Assembly: GCA_964607165.1 (NCBI GenBank)
Contig: CAZSIT010000008.1
Location: 35,114 to 99,113, forward strand
Reading direction: 5' to 3'
Length of the DNA: 64,000 nt
From: DSPP01 sp964607165
GTDB taxonomy: Bacteria; Zixibacteria; MSB-5A5; DSPP01
Shown here: positions 1 through 8,020 of the stretch, in pieces
Layout of the letters: the number at the start of each line of letters is the position of its first letter
Position numbering within the stretch: position 1 is the stretch's first letter
Notes under the pieces: generated by a model
What the model was told of the DNA's origin: nothing
Database searches by the model: none
Seen by the model: the letters and a program-made list of their open reading frames with translations, nothing else
Position numbers and translations under genes: made by a program

Positions 1-589
1 TTTTTTCTTTAATAAATTTTCCAATTCCGGAAAGCGTGCCGCCGGTGCCGATGCCGGCTACAAAGGCATCGAACTTCCCTCCCGTCTCTTCCCAAATTTC
101 CGGGCCGGTCCATTTGTAATGCGCTTCGATGTTGGTCGGATTATGGTATTGGTTCAGGTAAAAGGCGCCCGGAGTTTCTTTGACGATTCTTTCGGCCTGT
201 TTGTAATAAGAAAGAGGTGAGTTCGCCGGAACGTTGGCCGGGCAAATTACCACTTTGGCGCCGAAGGCTTTGAGCAGATTCACCTTTTCTGAAGACATTT
301 TATCGGAGATGGTGATTATGACTTTGTATCCCTTTAGCGCCGCCACCATCGCAATGCCAACGCCGGTGTTTCCGGAAGAATTCTCAACAATAGTACCCCC
401 CGGTTTCAGAACTCCTTCCCGCTCTGCCTTTTCGATGATATACAACGCCATTCGCTCCTTGACGCTGCCGCCGGGGTTCAAAAACTCGACTTTGGCCCAT
501 ATCTCCGCTCCCCCTTCTGGCGCCATCTTGTTCAGGCGCACCAAGGGAGTTTTGCCAATCGCCTTTAATATGTTTTCTATCATCGCCAT
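1..589 (-). CDS. PLP-dependent cysteine synthase / cystathionine beta-synthase family, partial
   Basis: Reads off the left edge on the minus strand; about 196 N-terminal residues are visible, starting MAMIENILKAIGKTPLVRLN. The PLP lysine lies in NPGGSVKERMA, the substrate-binding loop in NSSGNTG, and the phosphate-binding glycines in GIGTGGT. SVKER instead of SIKDR, together with the segment VPANSPLSYYKQAERI, resembles cystathionine beta-synthase-like enzymes more than classical CysK. Expected reaction: beta-replacement on (O-acetyl)serine with sulfide or homocysteine. The start could be the ATG at 589 or the second ATG at 583; no clear ribosome-binding site is seen. Substrate cannot be settled without the C-terminus. 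Confidence 0.85.
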   Translation of the reverse strand, partial: MAMIENILKAIGKTPLVRLNKMAPEGGAEIWAKVEFLNPGGSVKERMALYIIEKAEREGVLKPGGTIVENSSGNTGVGIAMVAALKGYKVIITISDKMSSEKVNLLKAFGAKVVICPANVPANSPLSYYKQAERIVKETPGAFYLNQYHNPTNIEAHYKWTGPEIWEETGGKFDAFVAGIGTGGTLSGIGKFIKEK

Positions 590-685
590 AAAAGTTTTGC
601 CGGCCCAACTTTCTTATCGGAAGCCTGCTTTTAAAAGTTAATTATCGCGGCTGAAAAATCAAATGAAAAAACGCAAGTTTGCCTC

Positions 686-747
686 GTAGTGCAGGTTGGT
701 TTTATTAACCTGCACGAGTGCGGGATACAAATACCATCCCGCACTAC
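686..747. repeat. GTAG-headed palindrome doublet (REP-like)
   Basis: Outer ends GTAGTGC and GCACTAC are inverted. Inside lie two hairpins, one with arms GTGCAGGTT/AACCTGCAC, the other GTGCGGGAT/ATCCCGCAC. This is the inverted-pair layout of a REP doublet. It sits between the divergent synthase and glyQS genes; nothing else is recognised in 590-855 apart from the glyQS leader. Confidence 0.75.
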
Positions 748-855
748 GCCGGGCGGTGTAATTTTTTGACGCTCCAAACGGCTTGAAAAGGGCTTTCGCA
801 TCCTCTATATTGGCCACTTCTGATGGAAAAGCCGGATTTGCAAAAAGGAAAACCG

Positions 856-2160
856 ATGGTGGAAACCAATTTAATGGACAAACTCTCGTCGTTGGCCAAA
901 CGGAGAGGATTTATCTTTCAATCTTCAGAGATATACGGCGGGATCAACGCCTGTTGGGACTACGGCCCGATGGGGGTGGAGCTCAAGCGCAACATCAAGG
1001 AATTCTGGTGGCGCTCGATGACCGTCTGGCGGGACGACATCGAGGGACTGGACGCCGCCATTTTAATGAACCCCAAAGTCTGGGAAACCTCCGGCCACGT
1101 GGCGCACTTCACCGACCCGATGACAGACTGCAAAAAGTGCAAAGGCCGCTTTCGCGCCGACGAACCGGTCTTGGGCCGCTGCCCCAACTGCGGCGGGGAG
1201 TTGACCGAGGTGCGCCAGTTTAACTTAATGTTCAAAACCTTTATGGGACCCATTGAAGACGAAGCCGCCGTCGTTTATCTGCGCCCGGAAACCGCGCAGG
1301 GCATCTACGTCAACTTTCTGAACGTAATGGGGCCTTCGCGCCAGAAAGTTCCCTTTGGCATTGCCCAGATTGGCAAGGCGTTTCGCAACGAAATTTCCCC
1401 CGGCAATTTCATCTTCCGCATGCGCGAGTTCGAGCAGATGGAGATGCAGTTTTTTGTCCATCCCAAGGAAGATGAAAAATGGTTCGAGTACTGGAAGACG
1501 GAGCGGATGAAATGGTACCACCAGCTCGGAGTTCGCACAGAAAAACTCCGCTTTCACCAGCATCAAGCAGGAGAGCTGGCGCATTACGCCAAGGCGGCTT
1601 TCGACGTTCAATACGAATTTCCTTTTGGCTGGCAGGAGTTGGAAGGGATTCACAACCGCACCGATTTTGATTTGTCCCGCCATTCCGAAGCAACCGGCAA
1701 GGAGCTTTCCTATTTTGACGAAGCGACCAAAGAACGTTTTATCCCCTATATCATCGAAACCTCTGCCGGCTGCGACCGGACTTTGCTGACCGTTTTAATT
1801 GATGCTTACTACGAGGAAGAGGTGAAAGGGGAAAGCCGCGCCGTTTTGCGTTTTGCCCCCCACATCGCCCCCTACAAAGCGGCGGTTTTCCCACTGGTCA
1901 ACCGGGACGGTATGCCGGAAGTGGCGACCAAAATTTACGACCAGCTGCGCAAGAAATTCAAAATCTTCTACGACGATAAAAGCTCCGTCGGCAAACGCTA
2001 CCGCCGGATGGACGAAGTCGGCACCCCCTTCTGCATTACGGTCGATTCCCAAACCTTGCAGGATGAAACCGTAACCCTCCGCGACCGGGACAGTATGCAG
2101 CAGACCAGGCATAAAATCGGGGAGTTGGAGGGGATTCTGGAGAAGAAAGTAACTTTTTAG
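856..2160 (+). CDS. glyQS: glycyl-tRNA synthetase, alpha2 type
   Basis: Class II synthetase that charges tRNA-Gly. The start at 856 (MVETNLMDKL) is preferred over the ATG at 823 because AAGGA lies about 8 bases upstream; this gives 434 residues, near the family norm. Visible features are an N-terminal catalytic segment (YGGINACWDYGPMG), a zinc-ribbon insert with CKKC near residue 92 and CPNC near 109, the RPETAQGIYVNF segment, motif 2 (FRNEISPGNFIFRMREFEQ) around residue 176, and a C-terminal anticodon-binding domain. It stands alone; the restriction gene begins 25 bases downstream with very different base composition. Confidence 0.95.
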   Translation: MVETNLMDKLSSLAKRRGFIFQSSEIYGGINACWDYGPMGVELKRNIKEFWWRSMTVWRDDIEGLDAAILMNPKVWETSGHVAHFTDPMTDCKKCKGRFRADEPVLGRCPNCGGELTEVRQFNLMFKTFMGPIEDEAAVVYLRPETAQGIYVNFLNVMGPSRQKVPFGIAQIGKAFRNEISPGNFIFRMREFEQMEMQFFVHPKEDEKWFEYWKTERMKWYHQLGVRTEKLRFHQHQAGELAHYAKAAFDVQYEFPFGWQELEGIHNRTDFDLSRHSEATGKELSYFDEATKERFIPYIIETSAGCDRTLLTVLIDAYYEEEVKGESRAVLRFAPHIAPYKAAVFPLVNRDGMPEVATKIYDQLRKKFKIFYDDKSSVGKRYRRMDEVGTPFCITVDSQTLQDETVTLRDRDSMQQTRHKIGELEGILEKKVTF

Positions 2161-2185
2161 ACGATATTTTGGAACTAATCTTCCT

Positions 2186-2776
2186 ATGAGAAAGGAAAGA
2201 CAACAGCACGGTTTTAAGTTTGAAGACTGGTTAAAGAAGACTTTTTTCGATATATATTACACATCGGAATGGGATATCCCGGCAGAGTTGAACAAAAACC
2301 CCCAAGGCGGTCCAATTTCCATAAAGACGGCAAAGTGGAAAGGAAGTATTTATTTTGGAGATGCCTTAAGGCAGTTTGATATGGATGCAACCTTCACTTT
2401 AATCTTGGGATTCTGGAAACAGGTTTCGGCTAGGAAAAAGATTGTGAAAATTACGGAGAGCGTTATAAAAATGGAAGACTGGAAAGAATATTGGGGAACA
2501 ATAGAACGGGACGAACTTTTTGAATTGGATAAGCTAATCAAAAATAGGAAAATACCATATCGGAAAATTCGTTTGGAGGCGCAAAGGTTGAAAGCGGCAT
2601 TACAGCCAAAACTTGGAATAATAACCCTGAACCCCAAGATAGATTCCAAAACTCAGCGCAGGCTGCAATGTTCCATACCTTTTACCGGGTTCTTTAAGCA
2701 TATTGTTAAAGAAGAACCAAGGGAAGATAAAGAATTTTTACTGTGGGGCCAGAAGATAGTGCCGCCCCTTCTTTAG
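2186..2776 (+). CDS. type II restriction endonuclease, PD-(D/E)XK-like
   Basis: 196 residues, AT-rich compared with both neighbours. The segment WDIPAELNKNPQGG followed by PISIKTAKW fits the D...(S/E)xK core of a subgroup of PD-(D/E)XK type II endonucleases, with D in WDIP and K in SIK as the likely metal/catalytic residues. It ends 4 bases before an adenine methyltransferase, the usual arrangement of a restriction-modification pair. Its recognition site cannot be predicted. No strong Shine-Dalgarno sequence precedes the ATG. Function is inferred from the motif plus the partner; an alternative is a non-cleaving accessory protein. Confidence 0.7.
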   Translation: MRKERQQHGFKFEDWLKKTFFDIYYTSEWDIPAELNKNPQGGPISIKTAKWKGSIYFGDALRQFDMDATFTLILGFWKQVSARKKIVKITESVIKMEDWKEYWGTIERDELFELDKLIKNRKIPYRKIRLEAQRLKAALQPKLGIITLNPKIDSKTQRRLQCSIPFTGFFKHIVKEEPREDKEFLLWGQKIVPPLL

Positions 2777-2780
2777 AAAA

Positions 2781-4271
2781 ATGGATAAACAAAAGTCTCT
2801 TAAGCAGTATTTTACTCCTTACAAAGTGGCCGAGTTTATGGTCGCTAATTCCCCCGTGCCCGCTAATGTTAAAATTATTGATCCTGCTGTTGGAGATGGA
2901 ATTTTCGTTGAAGTTCTCTTGCAAAAAGGATTTGATGATATACAAGGCATCGACATTGACCAACAGGTTATTCAATCCGACAGGTGGAGATACAACGGAT
3001 ATAACAATGTTGTTTTTCATCACGGCGACGCCCTTGATTCAACGGCGCTTGGGGTTCGTGATGGTTATTTTGATTTAGCAATTGGTAACCCGCCTTTTAG
3101 CAATCAGAAGAGTAAAATCAAGGATGTTACGATTCTTAACCACTTTTATCTGCGAAAGCAAAAACAGTCTGTTGAGATTTTATTTTTGGAAAGGTTCTTT
3201 CAGCTCGTTAAAGATGGAGGCCTAATACGCCTTATCCTGCCTATCAACATATTTTCAAACACCAATCTTCAGTACGTAAGAAATTTTATAATTCACAATA
3301 GCCAAATTGAGGCGATCGTAAGTCTTCCTAGAAACATTTTTAAAAACACCTCGGCCAAAACCGCTATCCTTTTTGCAAGGAAATCAAGGCAAAACCAACT
3401 GGGCGGCTTAGCGGACGACAGCCGAAGGAAGGTTAAACTTTTACAAGTTCAGAATAGAACCGATTTAAAGCGTTTAGAAACCTTGTCGATTTACGAACAG
3501 TTTTCAGGACTATGGAAAAATCTCGATGAAATTCAGTATAGAATGGACCCCGACTATCACTTTGCGGAAGCCAAGCATAAAACATTTGTGGCCAATTCCC
3601 AATTTGGGTTCGCCAAACTCTCTGAAATAGTTCAAGTTTACAATGGTTTTACAAAGTATGGGGAAGACCGTTCAAAAGTTTACACCTCAGTAAAAAGGGA
3701 CAAGAAAAAGTGTGTTAGACTAATAAAAGCAAAAAACATTCATCCCTTTGGTTTTAGATTTTATCCGCATTCTTTTTTTATACGGAAGGACGAGGATATC
3801 TACAAACCACAGGCCTGTATTAGGAAGGGAGACGTTTTAATTGTTAGGGTGGGAGCCGGATGTGCGGGTAGAGCCGTGTGGGTTATGGGGAAAAAATATC
3901 AGGGGCAAGTGGATGATTGGATTTTTATTTTACGAAACAGCAAGCTTAATCCAGCATACCTGTCGTTTTATTTGAATAGCTCTATTGGAAAAGACTTTAT
4001 AGGGAAGGAAAAGCAAGGAACCGGGACTATTAGCATTAGCAAGAATAAGTTAGGTAATGTGTTGATTCCCGTTCTCCCCAAAAACATTCAAGGCGTTTTT
4101 GAAAAATCCGTTCTGAAAATGTATAAATTATTTGAAAAAGGCGACCTTTATAAAGCCAAGGAGATTTATCAAGATTTAGATCTAAAATTACGAAGTTGTA
4201 TAACTAAAAAAGAAGGAACTTTGAGGCACTCCATCTTGTCAATATCTAGCGTAGCTTCTGGCCAGATATAG
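2781..4271 (+). CDS. N6-adenine DNA methyltransferase with specificity region
   Basis: 496 residues. Motif X-like FTPYKVAEFM (11-20), SAM-binding motif I DPAVGDG (34-40) and catalytic motif IV NPPF (103-106) identify a gamma-type adenine methyltransferase. Residues from about 240 onward look like a type I HsdS-like target recognition region (ISISKNKLGNVLIPVLP), so recognition and methylation are in one chain. Presumably protects host DNA from the endonuclease encoded 4 bases upstream. AT-rich codon use marks the pair as recently acquired. Confidence 0.88.
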   Translation: MDKQKSLKQYFTPYKVAEFMVANSPVPANVKIIDPAVGDGIFVEVLLQKGFDDIQGIDIDQQVIQSDRWRYNGYNNVVFHHGDALDSTALGVRDGYFDLAIGNPPFSNQKSKIKDVTILNHFYLRKQKQSVEILFLERFFQLVKDGGLIRLILPINIFSNTNLQYVRNFIIHNSQIEAIVSLPRNIFKNTSAKTAILFARKSRQNQLGGLADDSRRKVKLLQVQNRTDLKRLETLSIYEQFSGLWKNLDEIQYRMDPDYHFAEAKHKTFVANSQFGFAKLSEIVQVYNGFTKYGEDRSKVYTSVKRDKKKCVRLIKAKNIHPFGFRFYPHSFFIRKDEDIYKPQACIRKGDVLIVRVGAGCAGRAVWVMGKKYQGQVDDWIFILRNSKLNPAYLSFYLNSSIGKDFIGKEKQGTGTISISKNKLGNVLIPVLPKNIQGVFEKSVLKMYKLFEKGDLYKAKEIYQDLDLKLRSCITKKEGTLRHSILSISSVASGQI

Positions 4272-4288
4272 TGTTCACCGTCTCCACC

Positions 4289-4927
4289 ATGCGGGTGCGG
4301 GCGAATTTTAGGGAAAACCGCCTGCTGCAAATTTTGGCGGCTTGGTTTTTTATTCTATGGGTGGTTCTGGCCATCCATCCGCTTGACCGACACGACTGGG
4401 TTTTAGAAAACATTCTCGTTTTTGCCGCCTTTGCGCTGATGCTTGGTACCTACTGGATTTTTCCGCTTTCGGATCTCTCCTATCTCCTCATCACCCTCTT
4501 TATGAGCCTGCATACCATTGGCGCGCATTGGACTTATTCCGAGGTGCCTTTGGGATACTGGCTTAAAGACGCCTTTGGCTTTTCGCGCAATCATTTCGAC
4601 CGCATCGTGCATTTTTCCTTCGGGCTTTTGATGGCTTATCCGATTCGGGAAGTCTTTCTGCGGGTCGCCTCCGTGCGCGGTTTTTGGGCTTACTACCTGC
4701 CGTTTGATGTCACCCTCGCCTTTTCCGCGGCCTACGAAATTATGGAATGGCTGATTGCCGCTTTGGTCGCTCCCGGCACCGGCGATGCCTGGTTGGGCAC
4801 TCAAGGAGATATTTGGGATCCGCAAAAGGATATGACGATGGCGGCCACCGGCGCCGTTATTTCGATGACCGTAACGGCGATTTTGAGAAAGTGGTTTCGT
4901 CCAAAGCAGGAAGAAATTAAACCCTAA
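4289..4927 (+). CDS. YjdF-like (DUF2238) inner-membrane protein
   Basis: 212 residues from the ATG at 4289; a GTG in the same frame at 4271 overlaps the methyltransferase stop and is less likely. About six hydrophobic segments are visible, with the acidic/His segments FDRIVHFSFGLL, YEIMEWL and LGTQGDIWDPQKDM that typify the YjdF/DUF2238 family. The biochemical role is unknown. GC content returns to the local high value here, so the foreign segment ends at the methyltransferase. Confidence 0.75.
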   Translation: MRVRANFRENRLLQILAAWFFILWVVLAIHPLDRHDWVLENILVFAAFALMLGTYWIFPLSDLSYLLITLFMSLHTIGAHWTYSEVPLGYWLKDAFGFSRNHFDRIVHFSFGLLMAYPIREVFLRVASVRGFWAYYLPFDVTLAFSAAYEIMEWLIAALVAPGTGDAWLGTQGDIWDPQKDMTMAATGAVISMTVTAILRKWFRPKQEEIKP

Positions 4928-4972
4928 ATATCAAAATCAGCGCCAGAAATTTTTGCTCGCTCTCCAATAGTG

Positions 4973-5018
4973 TTGTATATTCTCCCCGGACGGAAAAGGA
5001 AACCGTCCAATCGAGGAG
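4973..5018 (+). promoter_or_regulatory. duplicated aquaporin leader, upstream copy
   Basis: A 46-base segment matching 41 of 46 positions with the true aquaporin leader at 5116-5161. It contains the -10-like TGTATA, a GGACGG...CCGTCC hairpin with AAGGA in the loop, and the first part of the ribosome-binding site (GAGGAG). Instead of a start codon it runs into a T-tract and then a GTAG palindrome doublet. Confidence 0.75.
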
Positions 5019-5027
5019 TTTTTTTGC

Positions 5028-5078
5028 GTAGCGGAAGTCTTTAGACTTCCATAGTGGAGGTCTAAAGACCTCCGCTAC
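5028..5078. repeat. GTAG REP doublet (REPIN-like)
   Basis: Two inverted GTAGCGGA-headed units: the first has stem GGAAGTCT/AGACTTCC, the second GGAGGTCT/AGACCTCC, ending CTAC. The outer ends GTAGCGGA/TCCGCTAC are perfectly inverted. It lies between the two copies of the aquaporin leader. Confidence 0.85.
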
Positions 5079-5093
5079 ATCACCACAAACCGC

Positions 5094-5161
5094 TTGACGA
5101 ATCGGGCATCGAAGATTGTATATTCCGCCCGGACGGAAAAGGAAGCCGTCAAACCGAGGAG
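5094..5161 (+). promoter_or_regulatory. aquaporin promoter and hairpin leader
   Basis: TTGACG (5094-5099) and TGTATA (5117-5122) are separated by 17 bases, a plausible housekeeping promoter. A leader hairpin GACGG...CCGTC holds AAGGA in its loop and is followed by GAGGAGGG just before the start codon at 5168. The promoter is predicted only. Confidence 0.55.
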
Positions 5162-5167
5162 GGAAAG

Positions 5168-5839
5168 ATGGAAAGACTGCGTCCGCTTTTAGCCGAGTTT
5201 ATCGGCACCTTTATTTTAATTTTCATTGGCGCCGGAGCCGTTTGCACCAACGCTTTTCTGCCCAACGCCGTGGGGCTGGTCGGAATCGCTTTGGCACACG
5301 GCCTGGCTATTTTCGTCGGGGTTTCGATGTTTGCCTACATCTCCGGCGCGCACTTCAACCCGGCGGTAACCATCGGCCTTTTGATAGCCAAAAAAGTCGA
5401 CGCCGCCAAGGCGGTTGGTTATATCATCGCCCAGCTTTTGGGCGCGGCAGTGGCGGCGCTTTTTTTGCGCTGGATTTTCCCGGCGGATACCTGGCAGGCC
5501 GTCCAGTTGGGGACTCCATCGATCGACGCCAGAATAGGAGCCGGGGCGGCGATTCTGGTCGAAGCTATTCTCACTCTCTTTCTTGTCCACACGGTTTTGG
5601 CCACCGCGGTTGATGACCGGGGGCCTAAATCCATTTTCCCTTTCTGCATCGGCCTTTCGATAACTATGGGAATTCTTTTGGGCGGGCCTTTGACCGGAGC
5701 GGCGATGAACCCGGCCCGCGCCTTTGGCCCGGCTTTGGTCTCGGGTTCTTGGGATATGCATTACGTCTATTGGATAGGCCCGATTCTGGGCGGAATTATC
5801 GCCGCTTTGGTTTACAAAAACTTCTTTGAGAGAAAATAA
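5168..5839 (+). CDS. MIP-family aquaporin
   Basis: 223 residues, six predicted membrane helices, both pore motifs present: NPA at 64-66 (HFNPAVT) and 181-183 (AMNPARA). The selectivity-filter Arg follows the second NPA. Where E. coli AqpZ has the filter His, alignment by eye places Ile (segment ITMGILLGGPLTGAAMNPAR), as in archaeal AqpM, which suggests a wider, less water-strict pore. Strong ribosome-binding site GAGGAGGG. Monocistronic, with a terminator right after it. Substrate (water, glycerol, metalloid acids, gases) is not decidable from sequence. Confidence 0.9.
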   Translation: MERLRPLLAEFIGTFILIFIGAGAVCTNAFLPNAVGLVGIALAHGLAIFVGVSMFAYISGAHFNPAVTIGLLIAKKVDAAKAVGYIIAQLLGAAVAALFLRWIFPADTWQAVQLGTPSIDARIGAGAAILVEAILTLFLVHTVLATAVDDRGPKSIFPFCIGLSITMGILLGGPLTGAAMNPARAFGPALVSGSWDMHYVYWIGPILGGIIAALVYKNFFERK

Positions 5840-5857
5840 TCATCGTTAGTAAAACAG

Positions 5858-5887
5858 AAAGGCGGGCTTTTCCAGCCCTGCCTTTTT
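5858..5887 (+). terminator. intrinsic terminator after aquaporin
   Basis: Hairpin AAAGGC-GGGCT / AGCCC-T-GCCTTT with a five-base loop and one bulged T, followed by a T run. It lies 19 bases after the aquaporin stop. Confidence 0.8.
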
Positions 5888-5907
5888 AGCTTCAAAAGCC
5901 TCTTATT

Positions 5908-5945
5908 GTCATTCCGAATCCGCCAAAGACGGATGAGGAATCTGG
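5908..5945. repeat. TGTCATTCCG...GAGGAATCT-type dispersed repeat
   Basis: GTCATTCCGAATCCG and CGGATGAGGAATCT flank a short loop, a form of the GTCATTCCGAG...GAGGAATCT repeat known in intergenic regions of many bacteria. No coding potential. Confidence 0.6.
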
Positions 5946-5976
5946 GTAAGGAGGGGGGTGGTTATTTCCGTTTTTT

Positions 5977-6028
5977 GTAGGGGCAACTCCCCGTGGCTTG
6001 CCCTGAGCGAAGCCGAATGGGTTGCCCG
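5977..6028. repeat. GTAG palindrome with nested repeat in loop
   Basis: GTAGGGGCAAC and GTTGCCC form the outer stem. The loop contains CCCTGAGCGAAGCCGAATG, a variant of the second dispersed repeat found in the loops at 23644, 25048 and 42191. Confidence 0.65.
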
Positions 6029-6040
6029 TTTTTGTTTTAC

Positions 6041-6090
6041 GTAGGGGCGAACCTTGCCTGCGGTGAGCGCAGTCGAATCCGTGTCTGCCC
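6041..6090. repeat. degenerate GTAG element
   Basis: Begins GTAGGGGCGAACC and ends GTCTGCCC; the centre has GTGAGCGCAGTCGAAT, again related to the nested loop repeat. Arms no longer pair well, so it is probably a decayed copy. Confidence 0.5.
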
Positions 6091-6097
6091 TGAATTT

Positions 6098-6667
6098 CTA
6101 CCCCCGCGAAATTACAATATCCCCAAAGACGGTCGAAGCATGAATCCGCAACCGTTTGGTTTGCGTTTCAAAATTCAGGTCCGCCGAAGAAAGCCGGTTT
6201 CCAATCCCGCTTTCCGTTTTTCCTAAAATGCGCAAGTTCCCAAATCCGGAAGAGCCGGAGGCGGAAACGGCGATGTTTTCCGGCACCTTCACCTCCACGT
6301 CCCCAAAAACGGTTTGGAAATCTACGGCATTTTCCCCCTCTGTAAAATTGGCACGGGTCAAGTCGAGGTCAACATCGCCAAAGACCACGGTCGCCTCCAG
6401 CCCGTTGGGGTCGATATTTTCACCGGAAAGTTTTACATCTCCGAAAGCCCGAAAAATGCTTTTATCGGCGATGCTCCCGTGCGAAGCTCCCGAGCGGGGC
6501 CGCAATAGGAGAAGAAGCCCGACCGCTATCAAAAGCATCGGAAAAAGCAGGGCCAGGGCATCCCCAAAATCGAAATTGACCAGGCCGAAGTTGTTCAAAA
6601 CCCAAAGCAGCCCGACGGCCACAAAGAAAAAGCCCCAAAACCCGCGCCAGAAATTTCTACGATTCAT
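6098..6667 (-). CDS. LiaF-like membrane protein with toastrack beta domain
   Basis: 189 residues. Two N-terminal membrane segments (about 8-27 and 37-57) are followed by a repetitive beta-rich region with four Asp-containing turns (FGDVKLSG, FGDVDLDL, FGDVEVKV, FGDIVIS). This is the layout of LiaF/YvqF-like and DUF5668 cell-envelope stress proteins. In Firmicutes LiaF modulates a two-component system; no such system lies nearby, so here only a membrane-anchored scaffold or sensor can be inferred. Confidence 0.75.
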   Translation of the reverse strand: MNRRNFWRGFWGFFFVAVGLLWVLNNFGLVNFDFGDALALLFPMLLIAVGLLLLLRPRSGASHGSIADKSIFRAFGDVKLSGENIDPNGLEATVVFGDVDLDLTRANFTEGENAVDFQTVFGDVEVKVPENIAVSASGSSGFGNLRILGKTESGIGNRLSSADLNFETQTKRLRIHASTVFGDIVISRG

Positions 6668-6780
6668 TCAATTATCTTTACGGCGAAACAGGCCCAAAAG
6701 TTGCCCCTGAAATCCGTTCAGCCGTTATTTTCGCTGCTGTCGATTTCAACGATACCCTCGCAATGCACCGGCCTAAATCG

Positions 6781-7698
6781 TCAGGCGGAACGCCTCCACC
6801 GAAAGTGCCGTCCAAGTTCGGAGGAATAGGCCGCCCCCAGCGCAAGGCCGTTTTGTTCGAGCCACTCGGAAAAGCGCGCCCTTCCGTTTGGGGCCTGATT
6901 GGAAACGAGCATTCCATCCATCAGCCCGCGCAGTTCATCTTTCGTCAAAATAACATCACCTACTGCAAGCCCTATAACCTTCCCAAGGGCTATTCCCATT
7001 GCCGGCGGCAGATGAACAAACTTTATCTTTGGCTTAACCTTCAAAGCAATCAGTTTGACAAAATCCTTAAAGGTGAATGTTTCCCGCCCGATGGCATCCA
7101 GAACTCCCGATTCCGGATTTTTCGCGGCCGCCACGGCCAAGGTGGCCAAATCTTCCACGTAAACCGGCTGGAGCCGATATTCCCCGGTGCCAAATATAGG
7201 AAATAACGGGAAGTTGCGAATCAGCCAGGCGATATTGTTAACCAGTATATCCTCCCGGCCGAATACCAGCGTCGGCCTGACAATCTGGTACGATACTCCC
7301 GAATCGACCAAGGCCCTTTCCTGAAGTCCTTTCCCGCTGTAATAAGGCAGCCGGGACTCCACCGCAGCGTGGGTAACGCTTATATGGACTATTTTCGTTA
7401 TGCCCGCTTTCTTTGCGCAATCGAAAAGAACGGCGCTGTTTTTGACCGCCTGCCGAAAAGTGGCTCCCCCGTATTCAAAGCGGATCCAGTAGGTGTTAAA
7501 AAGGGTGGAGGCGCCGCGCAGGCAGGCAATCAGCTCGTCGGGCCGGTCGAAGTTGTAGGGGAACGCCTCAACTGCTTCGCCAAAAGGGTTGGGTTTGTCG
7601 GGATGAGTGGTGACCGTTTTCACCCGCTCCCCGGACTCGAGCAGGCGGCGGGCGATATATTTGCCGATGTAGCCGAAAGCCCCCGTCACCACGTTCAC
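6781..7698 (-). CDS. NAD(P)-binding atypical SDR / epimerase-like protein
   Basis: 305 residues with the Rossmann motif TGAFGYIGKYIA at the N-terminus. A Tyr-Lys-like pair lies in LPYYSGKGLQE around residues 125-135, although spacing differs from classical SDRs. The overall pattern (VRPTLVFGREDILVNNIAWLI, QPVYVEDLA) matches atypical SDRs of the NDUFA9/YlbE group, which bind NAD(P) for quinone-related, carotenoid or structural roles. Starts MNVVTGAFGY. No operon partner tells the substrate. Confidence 0.8.
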   Translation of the reverse strand: MNVVTGAFGYIGKYIARRLLESGERVKTVTTHPDKPNPFGEAVEAFPYNFDRPDELIACLRGASTLFNTYWIRFEYGGATFRQAVKNSAVLFDCAKKAGITKIVHISVTHAAVESRLPYYSGKGLQERALVDSGVSYQIVRPTLVFGREDILVNNIAWLIRNFPLFPIFGTGEYRLQPVYVEDLATLAVAAAKNPESGVLDAIGRETFTFKDFVKLIALKVKPKIKFVHLPPAMGIALGKVIGLAVGDVILTKDELRGLMDGMLVSNQAPNGRARFSEWLEQNGLALGAAYSSELGRHFRWRRSA

Positions 7699-7774
7699 GG
7701 AATAAAAAACCTTATTTTCAACACTATAAACGGATTACCTATTGACATACAGACGGCACGGGAATTCAGCCGGC

Positions 7775-7906
7775 CTACAAAGGGCCCTTAAAGATAATCA
7801 GCTTCAAGTTCCAAAAGTGAGCAATAGTTCTTGCCTTTTCAGAGACCGGCTTGCCGCAATGCGGACAACGAAAATCTTTTTCTGCTTTCTCTTTTCGTTT
7901 TGCCAC
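7775..7906 (-). CDS. 43-residue Lys-rich protein with a CPHCG knuckle
   Basis: GTG start at 7906 preceded by AGAGGA seven to ten bases upstream. The product begins MAKRKEKAEKDFRCPHCGKP and ends LIIFKGPL. Only one CxxC is present, with a His further on (ARTIAHFWN), so a complete zinc ribbon would need other ligands or a dimer. No homologue recognised. It lies upstream of the SDR gene on the same strand. Confidence 0.5.
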   Translation of the reverse strand: MAKRKEKAEKDFRCPHCGKPVSEKARTIAHFWNLKLIIFKGPL

Positions 7907-8020
7907 GATTATCCTCTAAAATAACTTTTCTTGATTCTATAAAGATAGCCAAATTTTCGAATTCCTGCTCGCGGGTTGAAAGCCTGTTTCAACTTGGCTT
8001 CGATCAAAATTACACCGTTT

